A stretch of 64,000 nt of DNA. It comes from Mycoplasma marinum (GTDB taxonomy: Bacteria > Bacillota_I > Bacilli_A > Mycoplasmatales > Metamycoplasmataceae). How positions within the stretch are numbered: position 1 is the first letter of the stretch; each line of letters opens with the position of its first letter. Made by a program: the position numbers and the translations under genes. The stretch spans positions 1 to 64,000 of the forward strand of contig NZ_PSZO01000003.1 of NCBI RefSeq assembly GCF_004335975.1, given 5' to 3'. This document shows, one piece after another, positions 32,967-42,846 of the stretch. Below the pieces are notes generated by a model, which saw only the letters and a program-made list of their open reading frames with translations, was not told the origin of the DNA and did no database searches.

Positions 32967-33754
32967 AATTCACCAATTAATTCTTTCTCATTATAGGTTG
33001 GTTTTATGTTTTTAATTTGTGAAGATATTTTATAAATGAATGGCGCATCAATTTTAGCTAAATTAACAATCTCTTTGTTATTTAAAATCTCGCTAGGTTT
33101 CCCAGATGCTATTAATTCTCCTTGTGAAAAAACAAGTATTTCATCAGCCATGATCGCTTCATCCATATTATGAGTAATGGAAATTAGTGTTTTTTGACGT
33201 GTAGATTGGATTTCTCTTATTAACTCTAGAACTTCTCTCTTGCCTTTAGGATCTAACATTGAAGTAACTTCATCAAAAATAATAACTTCAGGATCCAACG
33301 CCAGTGTAGATGCAATAGCAACTCTTTGTTTTTGACCACCAGATAATGTTTGTGGTTCTCGTTCTAAAAATGATCCCATCCCCACTTTTTCAGAAAGTTC
33401 TGCAACCACTTTCTTCATCTCTTCTCTTCTTAATCTTTTATTTTCAAGACCAAAAGCAATATCATCTTCAACAGTAGACCCGATAAATTGATTATCAGGA
33501 TTTTGAAATACAATTCCTATTTTACTTCTAATTTCTCTTAAAGTTTTCTTAGACATAACGATATCATCAATGATTACGCTGCCTTCTGTTGGTTTATAAA
33601 GACCCACTAAAATTTTAGACAAAGTTGATTTACCAGAACCATTATGACCAACAATAGCAATATACTTTCCTCTTGGCATAGTAAAATTAATGTTTGTTAA
33701 AGCATTAGAATTTGCATCAGAATATTTAAATGAAAGATTTTTAACTTTTATCAT
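32957..33754 (-). CDS. ecfA1: ECF transporter ATPase EcfA1
   Basis: The first ATPase of the ECF module, hydrolysing ATP to drive S-component uptake. The 265-aa protein has GHNGSGKST (Walker A), QNPDNQFIGSTVEDDIAFG (Q-loop, diagnostic of EcfA), LSGGQKQRVAIA (signature) and VIIFDEVTSMLDP (Walker B), ending with the switch His in ITHNMDEA. It heads the three-gene ecf operon. The ATG sits right after TTTATATATG-type A+T-rich DNA with no Shine-Dalgarno. Confidence 0.95.
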   Translation of the reverse strand: MIKVKNLSFKYSDANSNALTNINFTMPRGKYIAIVGHNGSGKSTLSKILVGLYKPTEGSVIIDDIVMSKKTLREIRSKIGIVFQNPDNQFIGSTVEDDIAFGLENKRLRREEMKKVVAELSEKVGMGSFLEREPQTLSGGQKQRVAIASTLALDPEVIIFDEVTSMLDPKGKREVLELIREIQSTRQKTLISITHNMDEAIMADEILVFSQGELIASGKPSEILNNKEIVNLAKIDAPFIYKISSQIKNIKPTYNEKELIGELCK

Positions 33755-33782
33755 ATATAAATTGTATCAAAAATGCGTAAAA

Positions 33783-33815
33783 AAAATAAGATATTAGACT
33801 TCGTCTATCTTATCT
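33783..33815 (-). terminator. hpt terminator overlapping the stop codon
   Basis: ATAAGATA and TATCTTAT arms flank the last codons of hpt and are followed by a T7 run on the minus strand. The hairpin includes the hpt stop codon. Confidence 0.65.
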
Positions 33816-34339
33816 TGGTCAAAAATAGCTATAACCGGCAAATTTCTCATTTTTTCCTTAACATCTAAACCATATCCAACTAAAAATGCATCTGGAACAA
33901 TTAAACCAACTTTATCAGCATGTAAATCTACTTTTCTTCCAGTTGGTTTATCCATTAATGTTATTATTTTTAATGAATTTGGATTTCTTGAAGATAAAGT
34001 ATCCACTACTGCCTTCAAAGTAATACCAGAATCTATAATGTCTTCAGCAATAAGAATGTCTTTTCCTTTAATATCTTTTTTAAGATCCATAACAATCTTA
34101 ACATTACCAGTTGATTCTGTTGAACCACCATAAGAAGATACGGTCATGAAATCAATTGATAAATCAACTGTAACATCCATAATTAATCTTGATAAGAATG
34201 GAACTGATCCTTTTAATAAACCTACAACAACCAAATCTTTTGAATCCTTATATTCTTCATTAACTCATCCAGCTAATTCTTTTATTTTATTCTCAATTTC
34301 TTCTCTTGTATAAATAACTTCTTTTATTCTTGAATCCAT
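33794..34339 (-). CDS. hpt: Hypoxanthine phosphoribosyltransferase
   Basis: A purine-salvage enzyme joining hypoxanthine or guanine to PRPP; it matters in mycoplasmas, which lack de novo purine synthesis. The 181-aa product has the PRPP-binding motif ILIAEDIIDSGITL, the flexible-loop region MTVSSYGGSTESTG and the base-contact segment near VPDAFLVGYGLD. The start at 34339, behind AAGGAGAAAAT, restores the family N-terminus; a UGA-Trp near residue 25 hides it under the standard code. Confidence 0.95.
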
Positions 34340-34368
34340 ATTATTTTCTCCTTAATTTTATTTTGCTA

Positions 34369-34393
34369 AAAAAGCTAGCATACTAAACTAGCG
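34369..34393 (-). terminator. greA terminator
   Basis: On the minus strand GCTAG and CTAGC enclose a 9-nt loop and are followed by T6, right after the greA stop. Confidence 0.65.
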
Positions 34394-34395
34394 TA

Positions 34396-34866
34396 TTATT
34401 TATTAATACTTACAATTTTAACTTTATATTTTTCTTCAACTTCAACATTTACGATATCACCTTTTGATGAACCTAAAATAGCTTTTGCTAAAGGTGATTC
34501 ATTAGAAATTTTACCAACAAATGGATTAGCTTCTTGTCTACCAACAATTGAAAATGCTTTAATATTTTTAGTTCTTTGGTCTTGTAATTCTACTTCTGAT
34601 CCAATTCTAACTTTATCTGTTTTAGAATTTGATTTAATTATTTCAGAGTTTTCAAGAATCGCTTCGATTTGTCTAATACGATCTTCTATTTGACCTTGTT
34701 TTTCTCTAGCGGCATCAAATTCAGCATTCTCTGAAAGATCCCCTTGTGCTCTAGCTTCCGCAAGTTCTTCAATAACCTTTGGTCTTTCAATCTCAACTAG
34801 TAATTTAATTTCTTCTTCAAGTTTCGCTTTACCTTCTTTTGTAAGCATGTGTAAGTTTTTTTCCAT
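34396..34866 (-). CDS. greA: Transcription elongation factor GreA
   Basis: GreA inserts into the RNA polymerase secondary channel and triggers cleavage of backtracked RNA. The 156-aa protein has the N-terminal coiled coil with the tip acidic residues (GDLSENAEFDAAREKQ) and the C-terminal FKBP-like domain with NPFVGKISNESPLAKAILG. The start follows AAGGAGAAACTT. It has normal length and no odd features. Confidence 0.97.
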   Translation of the reverse strand: MEKNLHMLTKEGKAKLEEEIKLLVEIERPKVIEELAEARAQGDLSENAEFDAAREKQGQIEDRIRQIEAILENSEIIKSNSKTDKVRIGSEVELQDQRTKNIKAFSIVGRQEANPFVGKISNESPLAKAILGSSKGDIVNVEVEEKYKVKIVSINK

Positions 34867-34918
34867 AAGTTTCTCCTTGTGTTACTTTGTAATAGTATTA
34901 TTTTATCAAATTTTATTA

Positions 34919-35599
34919 TTATTTAGCAGCTATAATAAAACCTTCATGAATTTTTTGATGTTCAAAACGAATACCAATTAATTTTAAATACCTTATCAGA
35001 TCTTTTTGATCTCTTGTTAATTTTCTGCAATCTGTAATTATTAACATTCCATTTTTATCGACATTTACTCATGTATTATCAAATGAAGTGTTATACTCTT
35101 TTGTTCTATTAGAAAGAATTACAAAATCAAATTTATCCTTTAAATTTTTCTTTTCTATTAATTCTACCCTATCTTCGGGAACATTAAATTCAGCTAATAA
35201 TTCCTTGAATTTATTCAAATCAATAATTGATGACTTAAGAGTTGAAATTTTAGTCTTTGTCTTAAGCGCTAAAGTAATTATTTCATAACCCTCTGTTTCG
35301 TTTTCAATTCAAACAGTTTTAAAACCATTTCTTATAATTGTAGTAATGAAATATTCCATAGAAATATCATCTAAAGGATTGTTTATTTTATCCTTTAATT
35401 CCCAAATCATTTCTCCAATATCTTTTCTTTCAAAAACAGCTTTATTTTTTTCATCTAAAGCATCCAATTTAATTGCATCTTTAAGAATTATTTTTTTCAA
35501 CTTTCTAGCTTTTAAGAACAATACCAAAAATACAGTGAATCCAATTGCTAAAACAATGAATACTGACGCAATCAGTATGTACCTTGTAGTATTACTCAT
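34919..35599 (-). CDS. Membrane-anchored putative methyltransferase (BC85_0335-type)
   Basis: The 226-aa protein has one N-terminal membrane helix (YILIASVFIVLAIGFTVFLV) and a cytoplasmic domain. This includes MEYFITTIIRNGFKTVW, GYEIITLALKTKTKI and FDFVILSNRTKEYN, the last resembling the Rossmann strand order of small methyltransferases. I recall a mycoplasma family named BC85_0335 putative methyltransferase with this layout, but no clear SAM-binding GxGxG is seen, so catalysis is uncertain. It overlaps the previous gene by 8 nt. Confidence 0.65.
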
Positions 35600-35861
35600 C
35601 TTCCCCTTCTTCTACATATGTTTCCTGATATTCTTCATAAACCTTTTCAATAAGCGATCATTCATCTTCTTCAACAGATTTAAGCCCACCTTGTTCATCA
35701 ACCTTAGCGGCAAATAATTGCTCTTGAATTTCATATAAAACAAAATTATCACCATTTGCTTCGAAAGTAAAAAGTATTATTCCTTCAGCCTTTTCTCCAT
35801 TCTCTAAGACAACCTCAATAATTCTATCTTCATCTAAATTTGTATTTTTATTATTTTCCAT
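35592..35861 (-). CDS. DUF1292-like small acidic protein
   Basis: An 89-aa acidic protein (EDRIIEVVLENGEKAEGIILFTFEANGDNFVLYE is its core, split here only by description). The pattern of a strand pair followed by FxxxYxxY-like strands and an acidic tail (EEYQETYVEEGEDE) resembles DUF1292/UPF0473, which in Firmicutes also sits next to ruvX and alaS. That synteny supports the call. The transcript is likely leaderless: TAAAAT at 35868-35873 ends 6 nt before the ATG and there is no Shine-Dalgarno. Confidence 0.7.
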
Positions 35862-35867
35862 AGATTA

Positions 35868-35873
35868 ATTTTA
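35868..35873 (-). promoter_or_regulatory. -10 box of the DUF1292-like gene
   Basis: TAAAAT lies exactly 6 nt upstream of the ATG at 35861, in the short gap after ruvX. This suggests an internal leaderless transcript. Confidence 0.4.
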
Positions 35874-35897
35874 TCAAATTAAATGATTTAAGCGCTT

Positions 35898-36314
35898 TTA
35901 TATTCTCATTAGATAATCTTCAAGTATTAATTGAGCAGCTAACTTGTCTTTATTTTTCTTTCTCTTCTTGCGAGAAAGATTTGCTCCAATCATAATTTCA
36001 TGAGCTTTGTTGGTAGTATTTTTCTCATCGATATATATTATTGGAACATTGAAATTTTTTTCAAGCACTTCCCTAAATTCTTCAATCATATAAGTGGTTT
36101 CCGACTTATCACCAGAAATATATGTTACATAACCAAGAACTATTACATCAATATCATATTCATCAAAGTATTCTTTTAACTTATTAATGGCAGCGTCTCA
36201 ATCTCTTTCTTCAAAGCGAAAATTTTCTTTTCCTTGAGCTGTAAAGTTTAGTGGATCACTAAGTGCTATGCCCAATGATTTAGAACCTAAATCTAAACCA
36301 ATTTTCCTAGCCAT
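35898..36314 (-). CDS. ruvX: YqgF/RuvX family RNase H-fold nuclease
   Basis: The 138-aa protein begins [19 protein letters not shown], the RNase H-fold first strand with the catalytic Asp. It continues with VIVLGYVTYISGDKSE and ends with the family YIDEKNTTNKA and KLAAQLILEDYL, which carry the other acidic residues. Proposed roles are 16S rRNA 5'-end maturation and Holliday junction resolution. A UGA-Trp lies near residue 39. It overlaps the alaS stop by 8 nt, part of the conserved alaS-ruvX unit. Confidence 0.92.
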
Positions 36315-38919
36315 TAATAACCTTTTCAATAACTTCCTTCAATTTTGAGGAATTATCACATGCACCTTGTGCAAATTTTTTCATTCCCCCTCCTCTACCA
36401 TTTGTTTCTTTGAATATATTTTGTAAAATCATATTTGAGTCTTTTTGATTAGAAGAAATAGCAATTAACATTTTTTCTTTTTTTGAACCAATTATAAATG
36501 TACCATTTGGGTATTTATCTCTTAAAGCAATAGCTAAAGATTTTATTTGACCAGGATTTTTAATATTTAAATCAATATAAAAACCATTAGTTAATACAAC
36601 GTCTGGAACCTCTATCTTTTGAGATTTTTTTGATAATTTTTTGTTATCCGCCCTTAAATTTTCAATCAATTTTTTAGCCTTATTAATATTTAGGGCTGAA
36701 ATCTTAATTCCATAATTAGGGTCTAAAATTTTATTTTTATTAAAAAGTTTTTCAATCTCACCATAAAGTTTATCAAGTTCTTTTTCAACAAATTTATCTA
36801 CTGTAACTTTTGAAGTTATAGCTTCTAATCTATAAACTCCGGAACCTTTGTTTTCAACGGTTTTAATTTTGAATTTCTCAAGATAACTAGTATTAGGAAC
36901 GTGTGTACCCCCACATAAATCCGTAGTTATGCCATCGAATTTTACCACTCTAACTTTTTCAGAATAAGAATCTTCATCAATAGTCATAATTGCTCCTAAT
37001 TTTTCAGCACCTTTCAAATCTGTAATTACATAATTTCTATCAACTTTTCTAGAAACATATTCATTAACTAAATTTTCAACTCTTGTAATTTCTTCTTCAG
37101 TTGGTTTCTTTTCACATGGAAAGTCAAATCTTAATCTTTCTTCGTTATTATCAGAACCTAATTGTTCAATGACATCTGCACCAAAAACTTCACGCAATGC
37201 CCTGAATACTAAGTGAGTTCCAGAGTGATTTCTCATTAAACCATTTCTAACTTCATGATCAACTTCAAGTTTTACAGAACCCATTTTTAAATTACCTTCA
37301 ATTTTATGAACGTGGTTTCCAAACTTATCTTTGAAAACATCTAAAACTTTTATTTTATTATTACCTTGTATGATAAAACCTTTATCATGTCTCTGTCCAC
37401 CTGAAGTTGCATAAAATGGTGTTTCTGCAAAAATTGCATAACCAATACCATTAGTGGATTCAACGATTTTATTTTCATCCAATAATAAAGCAACTTCAGA
37501 AATCCCTTTTTCAATGTTTTGTGAACCCATTTCTTCATTACCATAACCAATAAACTCAGATATCTTACCCTTAACTTTTGTCAAGGATTCAATTTGTTTG
37601 GACATAGCATGTGTAACTTTCCCTCTTGAAGCCTCCGCATGTCTATCTTTGTACTCTTCAAATTTTGAAATATCTAATTTAATACCTTTTTCCTCTAAAA
37701 TTTCTTGTGTCAATTCAATTGGAAATCCATACGTTTCAAATAGTTTAAATGCAATTGCAAAATCAAATTCTTCTCCTGGAATTATTGATTTTTCAAGTAA
37801 TTCTTCACCTTTTTCAATTGTTTTAGCGAATGATATTTCTTCTTTTTTAATTATTGAAGAAACATTCTTAACATCAATTTCAAAAGGTAAAGAATCTCTA
37901 ACAATGTTAACTAATTTATATAAGAAGGTTTTTTCTTCAATGCCCAATTGAAGTCCTGATCTATATGATCTACGAATTAAACGTCTTATTATATATCCTC
38001 GTGATACATTAGAGGGTTTTGCACCATCTTGTATTGCGTTAACAACAGCTCTCATATGATCAGCAATAATTTTAAATGACTTATTAACTTTCAGTTGTTT
38101 TTGTTCTTGAGTGAAGTAAGCTTCACCATCATACTTTTTACCTGTTAATTGTTCAACTTGACGGATTATAGGTATAAATAAATCAGTATCAAAATTAGTA
38201 TGCCCACCTTGTAATATAGAAGCAATTCTTTCTAAACCAGCACCAGTATCAATATTTTTCTGAGCTAATTCATTATAATTACCTTCTCCATCATTATTGA
38301 ATTCTGAAAAAACTATATTTCATATTTCAATATATCTATCATTATCTAAGTCCTGTTCTATTAATTCAATACCCCTTTTATCATAAACATCACCTCTATC
38401 AAAAAAGATTTCAGTATCAGGGCCACATGGTCCCATACCCATATCTCAAAAGTTCATTTCTCTATTACCAGAAACCAAATGAGAAGGGTCCACTCCCATT
38501 GAAACTCATGTATCATATGTTTTTTTATCTTCTTCATAATATGTTATATAAAGTTTATTTTTTTCAATTTGTAAAACTTTAGTTAAAAATTCTCAACCAA
38601 ATTCAATTGCTTCTTCTTTAAAATAATCTCCAATAGAAAAATTACCAAGCATCTCAAAAAGTGTATGATGTCTTGATGTAACGCCAACATTTTCTATATC
38701 GTTAGTTCTAATAGACTTTTGAGAGTTAGTCAACCTTTTTCTTGGTGGTTGTTTTTTTCCAGAAAAGAAATCCTTAAGTGTGGCAACTCCTGAATTTATT
38801 CATAGTAATGATGGATCATTTACAGGTATAAGCGATTTAGATTCAACTCTTAAATGCCCTTTTGATTCAAAGAATTTCAATCATTCTTCCCTTAATTCCA
38901 TTGATGTTAATTTCTTCAT
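36307..38919 (-). CDS. alaS: Alanyl-tRNA synthetase
   Basis: Charges tRNA-Ala; it is a class II enzyme. The 870-aa product has the aminoacylation core ([17 protein letters not shown] near the start, then [12 protein letters not shown] and an intact [12 protein letters not shown]). It has the editing domain with zinc/active-site motifs HSGTH (HxxxH) and CGGTH (CxxxH), and a C-terminal part ([13 protein letters not shown]) like the DHHA1 domain. So, unlike LeuRS here, its editing site looks intact. The start at 38919 follows AAAGGAG. Several UGA-Trp are in the first 290 codons. A T-box leader precedes it. Confidence 0.97.
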
Positions 38920-38937
38920 TTTATCTCCTTTGATAAT

Positions 38938-39047
38938 AAAAAGCCCTGATAAGGGGCCAACGTACCACCCTTATCCGGACTCTTTACTCGTAACGTGAGT
39001 TATTCGCTTTTTAGTGTCTCAAAGGTTTGCACTTCCTTATCAAAGAC
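38938..39047 (-). promoter_or_regulatory. T-box riboswitch controlling alaS
   Basis: On the minus strand, GATAAGGG pairs with CCCTTATC (38948-38975) around the T-box-like GGGTGGTACG, forming the antiterminator. The competing terminator is GCCC/GGGC followed by T5 (38938-38958). Uncharged tRNA-Ala should stabilise the antiterminator. Stem I is unusually short: GTCT/AGAC plus AAGG/CCTT arms at 39016-39047 enclose a loop AAGTGCAAA whose GCA could be the alanine specifier codon, pairing with the UGC anticodon. Confidence 0.8.
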
Positions 39048-39060
39048 ATATATTCATTTA

Positions 39061-39397
39061 ATAAAATAATTATATATTAAAAATAATAAATTAAAAATCT
39101 ATTTAAAACAAATAGAAATTCTAAATATCGTCATAAATTTTTGTTATTTAAATTAGTGCACATTTTGGTAAAACCTATATTTTGGCATTTAATATTAATA
39201 AATTATTTTTGAATTTTCATAACAACACCTAATATTTTTATATTAAATTAATTTAGTGGTTTTATTTTGTTTTTATAAAATTAAAATTTATAAGGAACAT
39301 ACACCATCAAAAACTCCTGTATTTTATTTAAAAAACCTCGCCTTTTATTTAAAAAGCGAAGGTTTTTATTTTTAAAATTATATTGTCATATTAATGA
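39061..39397. other. Intergenic stretch upstream of alaS
   Basis: A TATAAT-like box near 39068-39078 on the minus strand may be the alaS promoter. The rest is A+T-rich, with no gene seen, and ends with the hairpin at 39333-39366. Confidence 0.4.
39333..39366. terminator. Terminator after the RDD-like gene
   Basis: An AACCTCGCCTTTT arm pairs with AAAAGCGAAGGTT, with two single-base bulges, and has T runs on both sides. It lies 32 nt past the stop of the minus-strand gene at 39398. Confidence 0.65.
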
Positions 39398-39733
39398 TTA
39401 AATAGCTTTTATAAATTTAACATTTGAGAATTTTTCAGTCATTAATTTTGAACCTTGTGATAAAAACACAAGATTTAGAATTAATATAATAGGGAAGAAA
39501 AATGCTACTGAAATAGTTGCTAGTAAAATGTATACAATTTTTTGATCTTCTCTAATTTTAAATGAATATCCCATTAATTTTGAACCAATTGTTCAATTTC
39601 TTGTAAGCATGAAATACAAGTTTAAAATTGGGAATACGATTGTAAAAGCTAGAACTAAGTTAATAAGCCCCGCTAAAAATCTTTTCCCCATTGTCATTTC
39701 TACTTTTGCTATGTTTTTTTGAATTTTATCCAT
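39398..39733 (-). CDS. RDD-like small membrane protein
   Basis: A 111-aa protein readable only with UGA as Trp. Two hydrophobic helices flank a loop with TIGSKLMGYSFK. The first helix begins GKRFLAGLINLVLAF. The Arg in helix 1 and the G-x-x-L-G/K-x-K-L-x-G loop resemble the RDD family, small membrane proteins of uncertain, possibly ion-transport, function. The start follows AGAGGTAAT. It is a single-gene unit with its own promoter and terminator. The family call is by pattern only. Confidence 0.65.
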
Positions 39734-39769
39734 AATATTACCTCTTTCATTTTTATATATGCAAAAAAA

Positions 39770-39778
39770 ATTATAACA
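39770..39778 (-). promoter_or_regulatory. Extended -10 promoter of the RDD-like gene
   Basis: TGTTATAAT on the minus strand combines TATAAT with an extended TGn element, 36 nt upstream of the ATG. No matching -35 is needed or seen. Confidence 0.6.
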
Positions 39779-40536
39779 TTTAATGTAAAATCAACTCATT
39801 TTTATCACTTTTTACTTTGATTTTTAGTAAGATAGCATCTATAAAGCATTATTTTCAACAATATTACTTTTTAAAAATCTTATTTACATTCTTTATTGTA
39901 TGAATATTGGCCATAAAAAGGTATTGCGTAACTGTGTCAAATATATAAATTTTATGAAATCCTTTTCCTCGAACCTTTAAAAATATATGAAAGAATCTTT
40001 TAACGTAATCTAGTATATTCTTGGCATTGTCTGAATTTATCACAAATAATATCTATTTAAGATATTTATTGAAAATAATTTTATCTATATAGGATATTAA
40101 GTTAGAAAATAATAGTTTCTATTTATTCAAAGAATTTTCCCTAAACATTCAATCGTTTTCTGCAAAATTTTCAAAATAATAAACATATAGTAGTAACAAA
40201 CATTGTACATTATGAGTTATAAAAAAAATAGATACAACATCAGAAAGAACTACTAATTTTCAATTATATAAAATAGCTTATTATAATTAAGAAAGGGAAC
40301 ATCTCTTTATCAATATCATCATTTTAAAAGTACTTATAATTATTGTTTTCTTTTATTTAAATTTTAACTAATAAACGGACTGCATTCAAGAGAATTTTCA
40401 CCATTATTACATCTATTCTAATATCTTATGAAAATTTAATCCTCTATAAAAATTTATTGGATAAAATAAAAAAATATCGAGAGTATCTCTAATTAAAAAA
40501 ATATGGATACTTCAATAAATTAAAAAATATAAATGG
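39779..40536. other. Gene-poor stretch upstream of the Abi-like gene
   Basis: Apart from the minus-strand fragment at 39864-40043, nothing convincing is seen. The DNA is very A+T-rich and stop-filled in all frames. Confidence 0.4.
39864..40043 (-). pseudogene. Orphan coding fragment, unknown
   Basis: A 60-codon open stretch with protein-like composition (NILDYVKRFFHIFLKVRG, KGFHKIYIFDTVTQYLFM, ANIHTIKNVNKIFKK). It ends at TAA 39864 and is stopped by TAG just upstream of a GTG at 40043. It has no ribosome-binding site. The K-I-Y-I-F-D-T-x-T pattern suggests a piece of a mobile-element or nuclease gene, but I cannot assign it. Confidence 0.3.
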
Positions 40537-40542
40537 TAAAAT
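40537..40542 (+). promoter_or_regulatory. -10 box of the Abi-like gene
   Basis: TAAAAT, preceded by TGG, ends exactly 6 nt before the ATG at 40549. No Shine-Dalgarno exists, so a leaderless mRNA is likely. Confidence 0.45.
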
Positions 40543-40548
40543 TATCTT

Positions 40549-41415
40549 ATGAAAATTAAATATAAACAAGAGAATTTCACATTAAGCAATTTAACTATTA
40601 AAGAAGCCTCAAAAAAAATAAAGAAAAAAATTAAAACAAGTGAATATTGAAAGTGAATAAGTGAAAAACATGAAATTAATTACATTATAAATTTTTTAGG
40701 ACCACTATTATTGGATGATGAAAATAAAAAATTCTTTAAAAATGTAACGATTTATGATTTATTCAACATATATTATATTGATTTCATAATTAAAAATGAT
40801 TTGCTAGTTATGTGTCAAAAAATAGAAAGGTATTTAAAAGTTTCTATGTTGGAAGAAATTCCGAGTATATTCTTAAAGGAAAAGTCTAAAACTCTTGGAT
40901 CGAAGGTTGAATTTTATAGCAAGAAACATCTTGATGATTCTCAGCGTTATAAAATAATGAATCACTTTGTAAAAATTGTTAACACTGATTTTAAAACGGT
41001 GAAAGATTTTCAAAATTTCTTAAAGTCTGTAAAGAGGATAAGAAATTTTTGTGCACATGGATTCAACAAAGCTAAATATTACAATTGGAATTCAGATTAT
41101 TCTCAAGGAACTTATAGAAGTGTTGGAAAATATTACTTTAAATATGATCTTTTGCAACTTTTAAATGGTTCAACAAGGGGTTCTGTATTGGATTTTAAAG
41201 AAAATTTAATTGACATTTTTGAGAATAGACCTTTTTCTACAAATGAATTAAATGTTTTAATATGCAAAAGGTATATTGGATCAAATACGCCATATAGTTT
41301 TGATTGGAATAAATACTCCAATAAAAAAACTGATAAGTTTAGTCTGAATAAATTCCTACAAGCTAATTCGCCTTATAAAAAAATAAAAAACACTACAGAT
41401 TTTAGTGAACTATAG
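40549..41415 (+). CDS. Abi/HEPN-like protein
   Basis: A 288-aa soluble protein resembling the Abi_2 (AbiD/AbiF) family of phage-abortive-infection proteins, whose members carry HEPN RNase-type folds. The clearest mark is RIRNFCAHG (about 163-171), an R-N-x-x-x-H motif as in HEPN active sites, preceded by the helix-rich KIERYLKVSMLEEI. Two UGA-Trp near residues 34-36 place the start at 40549. It stands alone, without a visible antitoxin. Function could be phage defence or RNA cleavage under stress; the family call is by motif and layout. Confidence 0.7.
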
Positions 41416-41425
41416 TGTTTTTTTA
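41388..41425. terminator. Bidirectional terminator between convergent genes
   Basis: AAACACTA pairs with TAGTGTTT and overlaps the stop of the Abi-like gene. T7 follows on the plus strand; the minus side is also T-rich after the dipeptidase stop. Confidence 0.75.
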
Positions 41426-42805
41426 TCACTCTTGATTTCCCATTTTTATCAATGCATGAATATATATTTCTGCTTGCTTAACTATTTCATCTCACTTAAC
41501 TCTCTCATCAATAGCATGCATTCTTCATTCAGAACCAGGGAACAATCCTCCAAAAGCTATACAATTATTAGTAACTTTTGCATATGTACCGCCACCAGAT
41601 GTAATTAATTCAGACTTATAATCACCTGTTAACTCTTGATATGTTGAATATAAAGTGGAAACTATCTTACTATCAGGCGCATAATAAAGAGGCTCGTTAG
41701 CATTAATTATATTAAAATCAAAACAACAAAAATGTTCGGATACTTTTTCTTCTATTTCACTTGAAGTCATACCATATGGGAAGCGAATATCCATTTGTAG
41801 TTCAAAATTATTTTCAACCATTTTAGCTATAGAAGCATTGATACTAACATCTCCAAATTCTAAAGTTTTTGGATTAATCCCAATTTTTGTCCCGTCAGTT
41901 TCATTGAAAAAGTTTTCTGTAATTATTTTCATTACATTATCATTAGTTAATTCATAAAGAAATTTTGCTAAGAATAACACTGCATTAACACCTTTTTTTG
42001 GAGTTGACCCATGTGCTGGTATACCTTTAATTGAAATTAATGTATTTTCACCTTGAGAATCTACACTACCTTCTAATTTATTCTTTTCTAAAAATTCAAA
42101 AAATGGTGTAGATACCTCCATTAAATCTAAAGTTATCTCAGCCTCTGCATAATCAGGAACAATATTAATTGTCTTACCCCCATTAAATTTTTTGATAATT
42201 TCACTATCGAAATTTAATGTTAGTTTCCCTTTCGCACCACCTTTTTCATTATTTATACCTGGAAATGCATTGTCAGCAGTGAAGGCTGCTAAAGGTTGCT
42301 TATTCAATGAAAAATATTTTTTAATTCCTTCATAATTTGTCTCCTCTGAACCTCCTATTATTAATCTAATTGGTTTTGCTAATTTGATTTTTAAGTCTTT
42401 TATAACTTTAAGAGCATAGTAAACTGCAATTAAAGGACCTTTGTCATCTTGTGTACCTCTACCATATATAAATCCATCTTTTTCTAGTGGATCTCATGGG
42501 TTTTGGATTCACTTTTCAGGATTTGCAGGTACTGTATCAATATGGCAAATTACCCCTATGTAATCATCATCGCTTTTTTTTGTTCTAATATCTAGAGCAT
42601 ATCCTTCGTATTCCTTAACCAACATCCCTTCTTTTTTTGATTTATTAATCATATATTCCATTGCTGATTTAACACCATCTCCAAAAGGTTTATTTTTTCC
42701 AGCAGTTTTATAATCCCTAGTAGAATTTATTTTTACCAATTCTTTTAATGATTTTTTCATCTCATCATTATAGAATTCTAATTTCTGTTTTATTTGTTTT
42801 TCCAT
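41423..42805 (-). CDS. M20 family Sapep-type metallodipeptidase
   Basis: A two-metal dipeptidase of the PepV/Sapep type, releasing amino acids from imported dipeptides in the cytosol. The 460-aa product has ICHIDTVPA (H-x-D, metal ligands), YGRGTQDDKGP (bridging Asp), GSEETNYEG (catalytic Glu plus ligand), GIPAHGSTPKKG in the lid domain and LFPGSEWRMHAIDERV near the end (last His ligand). Three UGA-Trp are read through. There is no Shine-Dalgarno; TAAAAT ends 6 nt before the ATG. It is divergent from the phosphatase gene. Confidence 0.9.
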
Positions 42806-42811
42806 AAAATA

Positions 42812-42824
42812 ATTTTAGTATAAT
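42812..42824. promoter_or_regulatory. Overlapping divergent -10 boxes
   Basis: TAAAAT on the minus strand (42812-42817) and TATAAT on the plus strand (42819-42824) lie back to back, 1 nt apart. The first serves the dipeptidase (6 nt from its ATG), the second the phosphatase (22-nt leader with GGAG). The two promoters probably compete. Confidence 0.55.
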
Positions 42825-42846
42825 TTATACAAATAAAGGAGCTAAA

